A stretch of 47,525 nucleotides of DNA, taken from a bacterium. GTDB lineage: Bacteria; Armatimonadota; UBA5829. Positions within the stretch are counted from its first letter, which is position 1, and each line of letters begins with the position of its first letter. Shown piece by piece: positions 16,776 through 25,356 of the stretch. A model generated the notes under the pieces. The model worked only from the letters and a program-made list of their open reading frames with translations. It made no database searches and was not told the DNA's origin. The stretch covers positions 1 to 47,525 of the forward strand of contig JAJFTD010000015.1 of NCBI GenBank assembly GCA_021373255.1. Direction: 5' to 3'. The translations under genes and the position numbers were made by a program.

Positions 16776-19526
16776 ATGCGCAGACACATATTGCCTACAA
16801 TTGTCATTTTATGCCTGGTCGTCATGTTGATATGCCTGGCGTTGTCGGCCAATGCGACACCATTAATCAAGTTGGAAGCAAGCCAAAGCGGAGCCAACAA
16901 CGGCGGTATCGACTCGATTATATTCAGTTGGAATATCGTCTATGACACGACGTGTAATGGCGACTATACGCTGGAGGTTATCGGGCCGCAGGGAACAGTA
17001 GTCAACAAATCTTACCCGTGCTCAGCCAGCCCCATCTCCGACAGCTTCGTGTGGACAGTTCCCGGCGGCCTCAAGGTTGGATTATATACCGCCAAGCTCA
17101 CGTTTTTCTCACGTTCTAATGTCAACGACATCTGCTGTGCCGTTGACTTCACTAATCAGGCGCAGGTGCAGTTCAGAATCTGTCCAGCCGGGACATTCCG
17201 TGTGTGCAAGTTCAACGACTTGAATGGCAATGGCTACAGAGATACTGGTGAGCCGCCATTGAGTGATTGGGAATTCACTATCTCCGGCGGATTGCTGAAA
17301 ACCCCGATTGTGGTTAAGACAGGCGCTAACGGGTGCACGAATGTGATTGCGGTGCCGGTTAACGAAACTGGGACAATCAATTACCAGGTGAAAGAGACCA
17401 GCCAGAGCGGTTGGACACAGACCACTCCTGCAGCTAACCCCTTCACAATATCACTTGCAATGGGCGGTAATGCGGATGTAGTATTCGGCAACTGGAAGCC
17501 CGGCAAGATCAAAATATGCAAGTTCGAGGACAAGAACGGCAATGGCAAGCAGGACACCGGCGAGATGGGCCTTGCGAACTGGGATTTCATAATCACAGGT
17601 TCACTGCTGCAGAATCCGATTAATATCGAGACCGGCTCAGGCGGCTGCACTGAGCTTATCACAGTACCGGTGAATTCTGACGGCACCGCTACTTACCAGG
17701 TGGAAGAAGTTCAGCAGGCGGGATGGACACAAACCACCCCTGCGACCAATCCCACAACAGTGACGGTAAAGTCCTGCGAAACCACCAATGTATTGTTTGG
17801 TAACCTTAATGGCGGCAAGTTCAAGATATGCAAGTTTCAGGACAACAATGGCAACGGAACTGAAGATCCTGGCGAACCCAGGCTGCCGGGATGGAAGTTC
17901 ACTGTTGAGCGGCCTTTAGGTATAGTCGTGGCTATGGGGACAACTGGAACTAATGGCTGCACTGACATGATTAGTGTGCCTCTACAGGGCAGCAGCCCAT
18001 TGGAGTTCTTCATACGCGAAGAGATTCCCGCTGGATGGGTGAAAACCGCTCCAGATGGAAGCACCAACCCAATCTCAAAATATATATCGGTGGGAGATAA
18101 CACTGATATAGTATTTGGTAACTGGCAACCGACTGAGATTACTGGTCACAAGTATCTGGAAGATGCAAACCCACCCCTCATACCGCTCAGCGGCATCAAG
18201 ATGATTCTTGAAACCCGTGACGGCACACAGCTCGATACAACAACGACCGATGAGAACGGGTTCTACAAATTCAAACCGGTTGGATGGCGTGATTGTTTCG
18301 CTGTGAGAGAGGAAGTTGTCGATCATCCTCAGCTCGAATGCGATCCCTATCCGATGGATCAGCAGGAGTCTGATCACTTAGCACTGGTTCACAGTTATGA
18401 GCCATGGAGCCCCACATACATACTCAACAGGATAGAATCACCTTGGGGTGTGCAGGATGTCAACCAGCCACGGTTGATTATGAACAAGCTAACACCCGTC
18501 AGAGCGCTGTATGATGGCAACGATTTTGTCAACATGTGCCCTGTCCGGCTGTGGGGCAGTATATGTCCAGAGGCGCCCATTATCCCGAACGGACTTGTGA
18601 CAATCGAGAACCCGCAGAGCGGATACATGGTTAAGCTCCCATGGTGCTCTGACTGCGGAATCTTCCAGGCTCCTCCGCCGGATGGAGACGTGATGAAACC
18701 GGGCAGATACGTGGTTACACCTCCGGTGCTGCCCAATCAAAATGACTATCGATGGACCGCAAGTATCCATTGCGGCACACCCGTCAAAGTGGATGCGGCA
18801 ACGGGAGCTGTGACAGTAGACATCGGTCCCTGTGAGGATGTTAGAATTGACTTCTGCATTGAGCAACAGAATAAGCGGCAATGCTATCAGCCGACTACAT
18901 TCACCCAGGAGGGCTGGCACACGTTCTGCGACCCCGGCAACCCGATTATACCCGGGGGAATGATCTACAACAGGTTCAGTAAAGCCTTCGCTCAGTTCAG
19001 TTACTATAACCAGCTTTACCAGAACAAAATGATCGTAGGGAAAGATAAGACGATTACCTACGATGCCACTGCCAGCAGCTTGACCCGCCTTTGTATGTTC
19101 TTGCCACAGACAGGATCATGTGGCAAGCTGGATCACAGCTACCTCACCCCGTATGCTCCCACACCAGCGGGCGCTCTTGCGGGCGAAACGATAGCTCTGA
19201 TGATGAACATAGCATACAATGATATGCGTCTGATGCCCAGGACACCGGGTTATGACCTGGAGAAGTTCACCGTCGCATCGGGTCCGTTAAAGGGTAGGAA
19301 AGTTGGCGAGGTTCTCAATATCGCCAACGCAATGCTCGGAGGCGCGGCGGCAAGCAACTTCGGTCTGCCGGATTGTAACACACTGGTAAGCGTAATTCGC
19401 ACCATCAACTCGAACTACGAGTTTGTTGATTACGACACCTACAACGACAGGGGTTACCTGATCCCCAATCGTATGTTTGGACAACCGGACACGGCACATT
19501 CGCCAGTGGTCCCCTTCGTACCATAG
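16776..19526 (+). CDS. Large secreted protein with SdrD_B/Cna_B-like calcium-loop repeats
   Basis: This 916-residue protein has a signal peptide (MRRHILPTIVILCLVVMLICL, ending near SANA). An N-terminal beta domain follows, then three successive ~100-residue repeats (about residues 142-240, 244-344, 348-448). Each opens with a K-F-x-D-x-N-G-N-G-x-x-D-x-G-E-P/M motif, the Asp/Asn-rich calcium-binding loop of SdrD_B-type domains, and ends in VxFGNW/L. A fourth, diverged prealbumin-like domain (GHKYLEDANPP...LSGIKM, then DENGFYKF) follows. The last ~360 residues, with several Cys and Pro, are not recognised. No LPxTG anchor or C-terminal membrane helix is seen, so release or non-covalent attachment is likely. 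ATG 16776 is chosen because GAGGGAGGAG lies 5 nt upstream. A structural or adhesive role is plausible. Confidence 0.88.
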   Translation: MRRHILPTIVILCLVVMLICLALSANATPLIKLEASQSGANNGGIDSIIFSWNIVYDTTCNGDYTLEVIGPQGTVVNKSYPCSASPISDSFVWTVPGGLKVGLYTAKLTFFSRSNVNDICCAVDFTNQAQVQFRICPAGTFRVCKFNDLNGNGYRDTGEPPLSDWEFTISGGLLKTPIVVKTGANGCTNVIAVPVNETGTINYQVKETSQSGWTQTTPAANPFTISLAMGGNADVVFGNWKPGKIKICKFEDKNGNGKQDTGEMGLANWDFIITGSLLQNPINIETGSGGCTELITVPVNSDGTATYQVEEVQQAGWTQTTPATNPTTVTVKSCETTNVLFGNLNGGKFKICKFQDNNGNGTEDPGEPRLPGWKFTVERPLGIVVAMGTTGTNGCTDMISVPLQGSSPLEFFIREEIPAGWVKTAPDGSTNPISKYISVGDNTDIVFGNWQPTEITGHKYLEDANPPLIPLSGIKMILETRDGTQLDTTTTDENGFYKFKPVGWRDCFAVREEVVDHPQLECDPYPMDQQESDHLALVHSYEPWSPTYILNRIESPWGVQDVNQPRLIMNKLTPVRALYDGNDFVNMCPVRLWGSICPEAPIIPNGLVTIENPQSGYMVKLPWCSDCGIFQAPPPDGDVMKPGRYVVTPPVLPNQNDYRWTASIHCGTPVKVDAATGAVTVDIGPCEDVRIDFCIEQQNKRQCYQPTTFTQEGWHTFCDPGNPIIPGGMIYNRFSKAFAQFSYYNQLYQNKMIVGKDKTITYDATASSLTRLCMFLPQTGSCGKLDHSYLTPYAPTPAGALAGETIALMMNIAYNDMRLMPRTPGYDLEKFTVASGPLKGRKVGEVLNIANAMLGGAAASNFGLPDCNTLVSVIRTINSNYEFVDYDTYNDRGYLIPNRMFGQPDTAHSPVVPFVP

Positions 19527-19541
19527 GAAACAGAGATATTG

Positions 19542-19574
19542 CCCCACCCCGGCTGTTGAGGAGCCGGGGTGGGG
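19542..19574 (+). terminator. Hairpin terminator after the secreted repeat-protein gene
   Basis: A perfect 13 bp GC-rich stem (CCCCACCCCGGCT at 19542-19554 with its complement at 19562-19574) has a 7 nt loop. It starts 16 bases after the stop codon; the T-rich tail is poor. Confidence 0.75.
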
Positions 19575-19617
19575 AGATTTGGCGATCAATGTTGTCGAAA
19601 GTTAGCCGACGGATATA

Positions 19618-19648
19618 GTTGCTTCGGACCGCGAAGCTGCCGAAGCCG
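19618..19648 (+). repeat. REP unit inside the 212 bp element
   Basis: This reads GTTGCTTCGGACCGCG and continues through AGCTGCCGAAGCCG. Across 31 nt it is identical to the REP at 29558-29588 read on its minus strand. Confidence 0.8.
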
Positions 19649-19733
19649 ACGCCGAAGGCGGCGAGACAACGTATCACTGATAGACTAAACCTGTGAATTA
19701 TGCGAAACGTGGTCTTTTCGGCCTCTGCGAGGC

Positions 19734-19774
19734 CAGCTTCGGCAGCTCCGCTACGCTCTGCAGTCCGAAGCAAC
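19734..19774 (-). repeat. REP unit with hairpin insertion, inside the 212 bp element
   Basis: On the minus strand it starts GTTGCTTCGGACTGCAGAGC, then CGTAGCGGAGCTGCCGAAGC. Relative to the standard REP it has about ten extra bases in the hairpin. The same variant occurs at 47417-47457. Confidence 0.75.
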
Positions 19775-19815
19775 CTCAGTTTGCTCGCTAACTTTCGACA
19801 ACTATGATTTGGTGA

Positions 19816-20007
19816 TCATTCGGCTAAAGGGGAGTTCAGCGACAAATGTATCTTGAGCATACGCTTGACATAGCGGCTGGCATACTCCGGGCCTGACATT
19901 TCATTCTGTCTGCACTCCGATACGAGTTCACGTATCAGTCTTCTCTGCCCAAAGCCGAGTTTGTTGCTACGCAAGTATTGAAGCAGGTCTTCAGGAAGAT
20001 AATCCAT
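19816..20007 (-). CDS. Small basic helical protein (hypothetical)
   Basis: This 63-residue protein is not recognised. It is rich in Arg, Leu and Lys and predicted helical (MDYLPEDLLQYLRSNK...), with no membrane segment. A GAGTGAGGT ribosome site lies about 9 nt before ATG 20007, which supports it as real. It is 67 bases downstream of the WYL regulator gene on the same strand, so the two could be co-transcribed. The stop lies 13 bases beyond the TIR of the 212 bp element. It could be a small DNA- or RNA-binding factor, but nothing in the sequence proves this. Confidence 0.5.
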   Translation of the reverse strand: MDYLPEDLLQYLRSNKLGFGQRRLIRELVSECRQNEMSGPEYASRYVKRMLKIHLSLNSPLAE

Positions 20008-20074
20008 CCAATTACTACCTCACTCTTAATCTTATCTACTCCTGCAGTATACTTTGCAACTACGTCATTTTTTG

Positions 20075-21064
20075 TCAGTTTGCTAAAACCTCTTCAGCTT
20101 TTTTTTGCAATTTGCCATAATACTCGATCATCCCCGCCGCATGCTCGTAAATATAGCTGCGAAGAGCCTCAGGAGCGATCACCTCAGCCTCTTTACCATA
20201 GCCCATCACCCATATGGCAATCTCCTCAATACCTGAGACCGTGGCTTCAAACACGATACTGCCATCAGGTTCAAAATGGATTACCTGAGTAGGGTGGCGC
20301 TTGGACTCCGCGATCATCTCGGCTACCTTGGGAGAAAAACGCACTTTCACATCGACAGAGTCTCCCCCAGCCCATGCTTCCCAGCTCAGCTCGAAATAGT
20401 CGTCGAGGTTGAAATCAGCCGGGCGGGTGAATATCATGCCGGTGTTGGCTACGCTGTGGAATCTCACCAGCTTGAACATCGCTATGTCATCGTGTTCGTG
20501 GCAGAAGCCAACCACATACCAACTGTGTCGCCTGAATACTATCGCATAGGGATCGATAGTGTAGTCCTTTACGCACCCGCTGTGCTGAGATCGATATACT
20601 ATGCGCAAACGATGACGATTGTTAGCCGCGTTCTCAAGTGTCTCAAGAATGTTCGGTTCGATATCTGCGGCTGGGACACTAACCTTAACCGAATGACTGG
20701 AAGCCAAGTCACGTGAAGCGATCAACTCATCATAGCAGACGGCAGATCTGATCTTTTGCCACGCAGATTCGGCATGTTTGGCAATCGGTGACCCATCGCC
20801 GAAAAGAGAAGACTTCAATCCGAGTCGAAGCACAAGCAGCTCCTGAGGAGTAAGGTCTACCCTGCGCGCTTCACGTCCTCCCGTCAGGAAATACCCGCCA
20901 TCATGACAGCGGATTGCAGCCCCTAATTCAGCCGTAAGCTCATTAAGCCATCTGTAAACTGTGCGTGGCGACCTATCCAGGATCGTCGCAAGTTCTCGGA
21001 CACTAACCCCCGGCCGAACTCTGAGAATATCCATCATCCTGATCAAGAGCGCGGATTTTGCCAT
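20075..21064 (-). CDS. HTH-WYL transcriptional regulator
   Basis: This 329-residue protein has an N-terminal winged helix-turn-helix (residues 1-60: ALLIRMMDILRVRPGVSVRELA, SPRTVYRWLNEL) of the DeoR/HTH_11 type. A WYL domain is centred near residues 165-215 (YAIVFRRHSWYVVGFCHEHDDIAMFKLVRF), followed by a C-terminal WCX-like extension. WYL domains bind nucleic acids or nucleotide ligands and often control stress, DNA-damage or defence genes. A GGGAGGT ribosome site precedes ATG 21064. It is divergent from the FAD oxidoreductase gene 145 bases away, so it may control that gene and its own. No defence genes are adjacent. Confidence 0.9.
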   Translation of the reverse strand: MAKSALLIRMMDILRVRPGVSVRELATILDRSPRTVYRWLNELTAELGAAIRCHDGGYFLTGGREARRVDLTPQELLVLRLGLKSSLFGDGSPIAKHAESAWQKIRSAVCYDELIASRDLASSHSVKVSVPAADIEPNILETLENAANNRHRLRIVYRSQHSGCVKDYTIDPYAIVFRRHSWYVVGFCHEHDDIAMFKLVRFHSVANTGMIFTRPADFNLDDYFELSWEAWAGGDSVDVKVRFSPKVAEMIAESKRHPTQVIHFEPDGSIVFEATVSGIEEIAIWVMGYGKEAEVIAPEALRSYIYEHAAGMIEYYGKLQKKAEEVLAN

Positions 21065-21209
21065 ATATCAACCTCCCACTACAAGCCGAAGTGTAGCAAG
21101 CTGCAGACAAAGTGTCAAGCATGGCGTGTCGCGCTTTAGAACATTGATGCATTGTGATTCCAGATGGGTAAAGCTGCAAGAGGGATCAAGCTAAAATGGA
21201 GGCATCACA

Positions 21210-22421
21210 GTGCGCGCGATTACACAGGTGCATAAGTATATTATCGCAGGCGGAGGGTTGACTGGGGCATCAGCTATAGATGGCATCAGAGAGCTTGATA
21301 AGGATGGGTCCATACTCCTCATCGGCTCAGAACAGCACAAACCCTACGACCGACCGCCTCTAACAAAGAAACTGTGGTTTGGCAAAAAGACCGTAGAACA
21401 GATATTTGTACACGACGACGCCTACTATCACACCAACGGAGTCGACTTGGCGCTGGGAGTCGAAGTAACTCATTTAGATGTGGTCAATAAGATTGTGGAG
21501 ACAAGTCAGGGCGGCAGGTATCATTACGAAAAACTTTTATTAGCAACCGGCGGTGTGCCTCGTCGCCTGGGTACACCTGGCGGAGAACTTGATGGCCTCT
21601 TTTATTACCGTTATCTGGATGATTACCTCAAGCTGCGGTCTATCGTATCAGAGGACAAGAAGGCGGTTGCGATCGGTGGAGGGTTTATCGGCTCTGAAAT
21701 GGCGGCTGCGCTCAATATAAATGGAGTTGAGGTCACGATTATCTTTCCAGGAGCGTATCTGGTTGACCGGGTGTTCCCCGAGGATCTTGGCCAGGCTGTC
21801 CAAAGAGAGTTCGTGAAGCGCGGCGTCCGGTTACTTACAGGTAATACTTCTACATCGATTGAAGCAAGCGGGGGAGAGTTCATTACGCGCACCGATCAGG
21901 GGCATGAAATCATGTCAGATGCAGTTGTTGTGGGTGTGGGAATTGTGCCTTCAACTGCTCTTGCGGAAGCAGCAGGTCTTGCTGTCTCAAACGGAATCGT
22001 AGTTAACGATTATCTGCAGACATCAAATCTGGACATCTATGCGGCCGGAGACAACACGCGCTTTTACTACCAGGTTCTGGGCAAGCAAACCCGTGTCGAG
22101 CACTGGGACAATGCATTGAACCAGGGAAAGCAAGCAGGACGCAATATGGCAGGAGCCAGCGAGCCCTACACCTACATGCCCTACTTCTTCTCAGACCTGT
22201 TCGATTTTGGTTATGAAGCGGTGGGAGATGTTGACTCAAGGCTGGAGGTCTTTGAGGACTGGCAAGATCAGTATACTACAGGGGTCGTTTATTACCTTGA
22301 AGACCATAAGGTGAGGGGAGCTATGATGTGCAATGTCTGGGACAAGGTACCTGCGGCGCGTGAGCTTATACAAAGTGGCAGGCAAATGACCACAGACGAC
22401 CTGCGTGGAGCCATACACTAA
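21210..22421 (+). CDS. FAD-dependent NAD(P)H oxidoreductase (ferredoxin/rubredoxin reductase-like)
   Basis: This 403-residue flavoprotein has the two-dinucleotide-fold layout of the BphA4/AIF/rubredoxin-reductase group. The FAD-binding motif is near the N-terminus ([20 protein letters not shown]). [10 protein letters not shown] follows, where related reductases have RPPLSK. The ATGGVPRRL segment and NAD(P)-binding motif ([16 protein letters not shown], about residue 155) come next. The second FAD contact is [11 protein letters not shown]. The C-terminal domain (about residues 315-400) is of the ferredoxin-reductase type. GTG 21210 is used with GGAGG 7 nt upstream. It overlaps no gene, but folE follows after 28 bases, so a shared transcript is likely. 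The electron acceptor is not identifiable. Confidence 0.88.
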   Translation: MRAITQVHKYIIAGGGLTGASAIDGIRELDKDGSILLIGSEQHKPYDRPPLTKKLWFGKKTVEQIFVHDDAYYHTNGVDLALGVEVTHLDVVNKIVETSQGGRYHYEKLLLATGGVPRRLGTPGGELDGLFYYRYLDDYLKLRSIVSEDKKAVAIGGGFIGSEMAAALNINGVEVTIIFPGAYLVDRVFPEDLGQAVQREFVKRGVRLLTGNTSTSIEASGGEFITRTDQGHEIMSDAVVVGVGIVPSTALAEAAGLAVSNGIVVNDYLQTSNLDIYAAGDNTRFYYQVLGKQTRVEHWDNALNQGKQAGRNMAGASEPYTYMPYFFSDLFDFGYEAVGDVDSRLEVFEDWQDQYTTGVVYYLEDHKVRGAMMCNVWDKVPAARELIQSGRQMTTDDLRGAIH

Positions 22422-22449
22422 TACTGAGCGAGGTAAAAGGAAACCCGAG

Positions 22450-23016
22450 ATGGACTATGAGAGAATAGAACAACTTGTCAGGGAACTACTGATACAGATT
22501 GGCGAAAACCCGGACCGGGAAGGGCTGGTTGAAACACCGCATCGTATCGCCACAGCTCTTGATTTCCTAACTTCGGGTTACCACGTCGATATGAAAAAGA
22601 TGGTTAACAACGCGATCTTCTCCCAGGAAACCAACAATATGGTCATCGCTCGAGATATAGAACTCTATAGTCTCTGTGAACACCATATGCTGCCGTTCTT
22701 TGGCCGTTGCCATATCGGTTACATCCCCCGTGGGAAGATATTCGGGGTGAGCAAACTAGCTAGAATGGTTGATATGTATGCGAGGCGGCTGCAAGTGCAG
22801 GAAAGGCTCACTGAGCAGATAGCACATGCAATTATGGATTCATGCGCAGCAGAGGGGGTTGGGGTCATAATCGAAGCTCAGCACTTATGCATGATGATGC
22901 GAGGAGTCGAAAAGCAAAACTCGATGATGACTACATCATCAGTATTGGGGAGCTTCCATGAATCTCAGCCCACCAGAAACGAGTTTTTGACGCTGATCGC
23001 CAAGCCCAGACCATAG
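22450..23016 (+). CDS. folE: GTP cyclohydrolase I
   Basis: This 188-residue enzyme converts GTP to 7,8-dihydroneopterin triphosphate, the first step of folate/pterin synthesis. The start [14 protein letters not shown] and [17 protein letters not shown] are textbook family motifs. The zinc ligands are visible as C-E-H-H in [14 protein letters not shown] and the Cys in [15 protein letters not shown] 22450 is chosen because AAAAGGA lies about 8 nt upstream and the protein then begins as the family does; an in-frame start at 22405 lies inside the preceding gene. No other folate genes are adjacent; it follows the FAD reductase gene. Confidence 0.96.
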   Translation: MDYERIEQLVRELLIQIGENPDREGLVETPHRIATALDFLTSGYHVDMKKMVNNAIFSQETNNMVIARDIELYSLCEHHMLPFFGRCHIGYIPRGKIFGVSKLARMVDMYARRLQVQERLTEQIAHAIMDSCAAEGVGVIIEAQHLCMMMRGVEKQNSMMTTSSVLGSFHESQPTRNEFLTLIAKPRP

Positions 23017-23040
23017 CTGTCTCAGAAACAAAGCCAATAC

Positions 23041-23391
23041 TCAATCATCAGAGCGATCAAGAAAATCTTTTAAGGCGACAGCGGCGTTGTGCTCCGTATC
23101 CTTTGCGGCATAGACGAATGTGACATCGCCTTTCCGGACAAGCTCTCGCAACTTGGCGACACTATCTTCATTCTGCCGGAGTTCATCCCAATAACGCTTA
23201 CGAAATTCTTCCCACTTCGCCGGGTCATGGCTGAACCATGTCCGCAGTTCCGTGCTTGGGGCCACATCTTTCAGCCAAAGATCAAGCTCTGCTCTATCTT
23301 TGCTGATTCCTCGCGGCCAGAGCCGTTCAACAAGCACCCGGCAACCATCTTCAGGATTTGCCAGCTCATAGACTCGTTTTAGCTTGATCAC
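23041..23391 (-). CDS. DUF488 family protein
   Basis: This protein of about 116 residues matches DUF488: IKLKRVYELANPEDGCRVLVERLWPRGI at the start, WFSHDPAKWEEFRKRY in the middle, and VTFVYAAKDTEHNAAV near the end. The function of the family is not established. GTG 23391 is preferred because GGAGG lies 5 nt upstream and the protein begins where the family does; an ATG at 23427 would add 12 unrelated residues. The gene converges on folE, with 24 bases between their stops. It lies downstream of a terminator that ends the neighbouring secreted-protein gene. Confidence 0.88.
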   Translation of the reverse strand: MIKLKRVYELANPEDGCRVLVERLWPRGISKDRAELDLWLKDVAPSTELRTWFSHDPAKWEEFRKRYWDELRQNEDSVAKLRELVRKGDVTFVYAAKDTEHNAAVALKDFLDRSDD

Positions 23392-23448
23392 ACATGCCTC
23401 CACAACGAGTTTACCCGTGAGAGGCATGTCTACACATATAACATAATG

Positions 23449-23478
23449 AAAAACCCCTGCGGTTAAAACAACAGGGGT
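23449..23478 (-). terminator. Intrinsic terminator after the small secreted-protein gene
   Basis: On the minus strand ACCCCTG (23472-23478) pairs with CAGGGGT (23453-23459) across a 12 nt loop, followed by a T-run (GGGGTTTTTC). It begins 18 bases after the stop at 23496. Confidence 0.75.
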
Positions 23479-23495
23479 ACACAGCCAAAAGCTAT

Positions 23496-24110
23496 CTAGA
23501 ACTGGAACGGCTGCAGTTCGGCACCGACGTAAAACTCGTCTCTGATGGTATAGCCCTTGAGCCGGAGCGCGCTTATCGGCTGCCAGCCGAAAGCAGCATT
23601 GAAGTCCCTGCTGTCGTATTCAGCTTGAGCAAAGAAACCGTAGGGCAGCTTGGCTTCGAGACCGAAGAACGGGCCATCTATACCGCCAAAGCCAACTCCT
23701 GCCGTCGCTGCAAGACTCTTTATTACCGGGTTGAAACGTCCAACAGCCAAGTGCTTGGTAACTACAGCATAGCCCGCGATGCCATCGTCGGAGTTGTCAG
23801 TCACGTCCTGCACTCCAAACGCCACCGCCGGGGTAATCATGGTTTCAGGAAGAAAATTCCACTGAGCGCTGAACTGGTCCTGATCATCACCAGCCGAGTT
23901 CTCGAACCGAAGAGCACTCACTTCGAGCTGCATAAGCCCCGCGCCAAGCCAGAAGTACTTGCCATCGTCGTTGCCGGGGCTGATAGCAGCTTCCGCTCGA
24001 ATTTGCCCTGTGGTAAGAGTTTCGCCACTGGGCGCCAGGAGTATCCTGTTTGCCGAAACCGAACCGGCCAGACAAACAATAAGTGCCATGATCAATACAA
24101 GAGTTCTCAT
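23496..24110 (-). CDS. Small secreted beta-rich protein (hypothetical, outer-membrane-like)
   Basis: This 204-residue protein has a clear signal peptide (MRTLVLIMALIVCLAGSVSA, cleaved before NRI). Alternating hydrophobic/polar strands follow (LGAGLMQLEVSALRF, SAQWNFLPETMITPAVAFGVQD) with frequent Gly and aromatic residues. It ends in Phe (LQPFQF), as many outer-membrane beta-barrels do. A barrel or periplasmic beta-protein is therefore likely, which agrees with a diderm envelope. ATG 24110 is chosen for its GAGGAGA site and because the signal peptide begins there. Upstream is the methylase gene, whose stop lies 52 bases away. I do not recognise a specific family; some resemblance to YjbH-type segments is only impressionistic. 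Confidence 0.75.
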   Translation of the reverse strand: MRTLVLIMALIVCLAGSVSANRILLAPSGETLTTGQIRAEAAISPGNDDGKYFWLGAGLMQLEVSALRFENSAGDDQDQFSAQWNFLPETMITPAVAFGVQDVTDNSDDGIAGYAVVTKHLAVGRFNPVIKSLAATAGVGFGGIDGPFFGLEAKLPYGFFAQAEYDSRDFNAAFGWQPISALRLKGYTIRDEFYVGAELQPFQF

Positions 24111-24162
24111 TATCTTTCTGTCTCCTCTCGAAAATAGGGTATTCGTCCCTTTATGATTTTTC

Positions 24163-25356
24163 TCATCGTTGAGCGGTGGTTGCCGCCTCATTACTTAATA
24201 TTACTTTGACGGCACGACTTACGTCATCTTGCCGTCCATCCGTCTGAGTATCTACAATCGCTACAAACTCTATAGTATGGGGCCTTGGAGACGGCCGCTG
24301 ACTGCTCACACGGTAGCGCTTATAACGCTTGACTACCACATCCAGCCGCCCACGCTCGCTCAGACATGAAAGCAAATCATCGACGGGAATAATGCCATCG
24401 GTTGAATAGCTGACCATTATCCACCGCGCGCGCAGCCTACCGATCAAATCCGAATAAGCATTCAAAGCACTTGACTTGTAACAATATGCGCTCCGCCGTT
24501 GGGTGCGCCAGTCGAGCCTGATTGCAGCTTTGTCACGTGTGCCATTGCCCGATATGTGCTTATTAATCGGCGGCTTGTCCCACAGAGCTACGGTGTTCAG
24601 CAGGTGATAGTTCGAGCCATACTGATGCTGGTTATACGGCGGATCCAGATATGCAATGTCGCAATCCAAGTTATCTGCCAACACCGACGCGTCTTCCTTT
24701 AGCACCAGGTTCTGCAGGCCGTTATCACGAAACAGCGGTGGACGCAGAGTGAGATAGCTGCGAATTCTATACAATGCCGTCTCTGTAGCCCCACCCCACC
24801 CACAGTGGAAGCCTTTGAACACTCCCGATGTGTTGCTGCAGTATGATGCTTGATAGATTAGCGGAGCCAACAGCACCGATTCTTCAACGTTGTCTATAAC
24901 ACCGTCCTCACGCCACTCCTTGATCTGTTCACGAATGGCATCTATGCGGCGCCCGTTCTCCTGGGTGTAGAACATCCTCTCGCGCGCGACATCGTATTTA
25001 TCGTCATCCGCAGGGCAATAGTGGGTAGCTATATAGCCTCTCACACCCACGAGTTCATTAAGCGATCCTATCGCGCGCTCTATTCCACCAAAGTACTCGA
25101 ACGGCGGGGGCGTGTTGGTCTCAATATAGGTTCTATTAATGATCTGAGAATACGGCTCCCAGTCGTTGGCAATCACCTTGAATCCGGCCATCTTCGCCAT
25201 CCGCGCAACCACTCCGCTTCCGGAGAACACATCCAGGAATGTGCCCGTGCTCAGGCCTGTCCGCAAAATTGCTTCGTGGATCAGGGGCAGAAGCTTACGC
25301 TTGTTGCCGATATAGGGAATCAACTGGTCAGTCAGATACGGGTGATCGAGGCGCAT
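24163..25356 (-). CDS. DNA N6-adenine methyltransferase (D12/Dam class)
   Basis: This 397-residue protein carries the D12-class motifs in the usual order. The SAM-binding region comes first (PYIGNKRKLLPLI and TFLDVFSGSGVVARMAKMAG). The catalytic DPPY is in DIAYLDPPYNQHQYGSNYH around residue 240. Between them is a long target-recognition insertion, and the C-terminal region ends in a basic tail. It should methylate adenine N6 in a specific sequence that cannot be deduced here. No restriction endonuclease or Mrr/McrBC-type gene adjoins it, so it may be an orphan regulatory methylase. Its ATG overlaps the stop of the beta-propeller gene (TAATG), so its expression is tied to that operon. This is an odd partner set. 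Confidence 0.88.
   Translation of the reverse strand: MRLDHPYLTDQLIPYIGNKRKLLPLIHEAILRTGLSTGTFLDVFSGSGVVARMAKMAGFKVIANDWEPYSQIINRTYIETNTPPPFEYFGGIERAIGSLNELVGVRGYIATHYCPADDDKYDVARERMFYTQENGRRIDAIREQIKEWREDGVIDNVEESVLLAPLIYQASYCSNTSGVFKGFHCGWGGATETALYRIRSYLTLRPPLFRDNGLQNLVLKEDASVLADNLDCDIAYLDPPYNQHQYGSNYHLLNTVALWDKPPINKHISGNGTRDKAAIRLDWRTQRRSAYCYKSSALNAYSDLIGRLRARWIMVSYSTDGIIPVDDLLSCLSERGRLDVVVKRYKRYRVSSQRPSPRPHTIEFVAIVDTQTDGRQDDVSRAVKVILSNEAATTAQR

Larger units (their letters stand above)
19591..19802. mobile_element. 212 bp MITE-like element with 16 bp TIRs and an internal REPIN
   Basis: Perfect 16 bp terminal inverted repeats (GTTGTCGAAAGTTAGC at 19591-19606 and its complement at 19787-19802) bound a non-coding element. 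Inside are two inverted REP units: plus orientation at 19618-19648, and minus orientation at about 19734-19774, the latter with a ~10 nt insertion in its hairpin. This pairing matches REPIN architecture. Its right ~120 bases recur, inverted and nearly identical, at 47383-47525. No clear target-site duplication is seen. It lies between two convergent genes. Confidence 0.8.

Noticed and set aside
20075-23391. A defence island seeded by the WYL regulator
   Set aside because: Adjacent genes are a flavin reductase, folE and DUF488, none typical of a defence cluster; the WYL protein alone is not enough.
24163-25356. A restriction-modification system around the adenine methylase
   Set aside because: No endonuclease-like gene is adjacent; the neighbours are a propeller, a deacylase and a small secreted protein.
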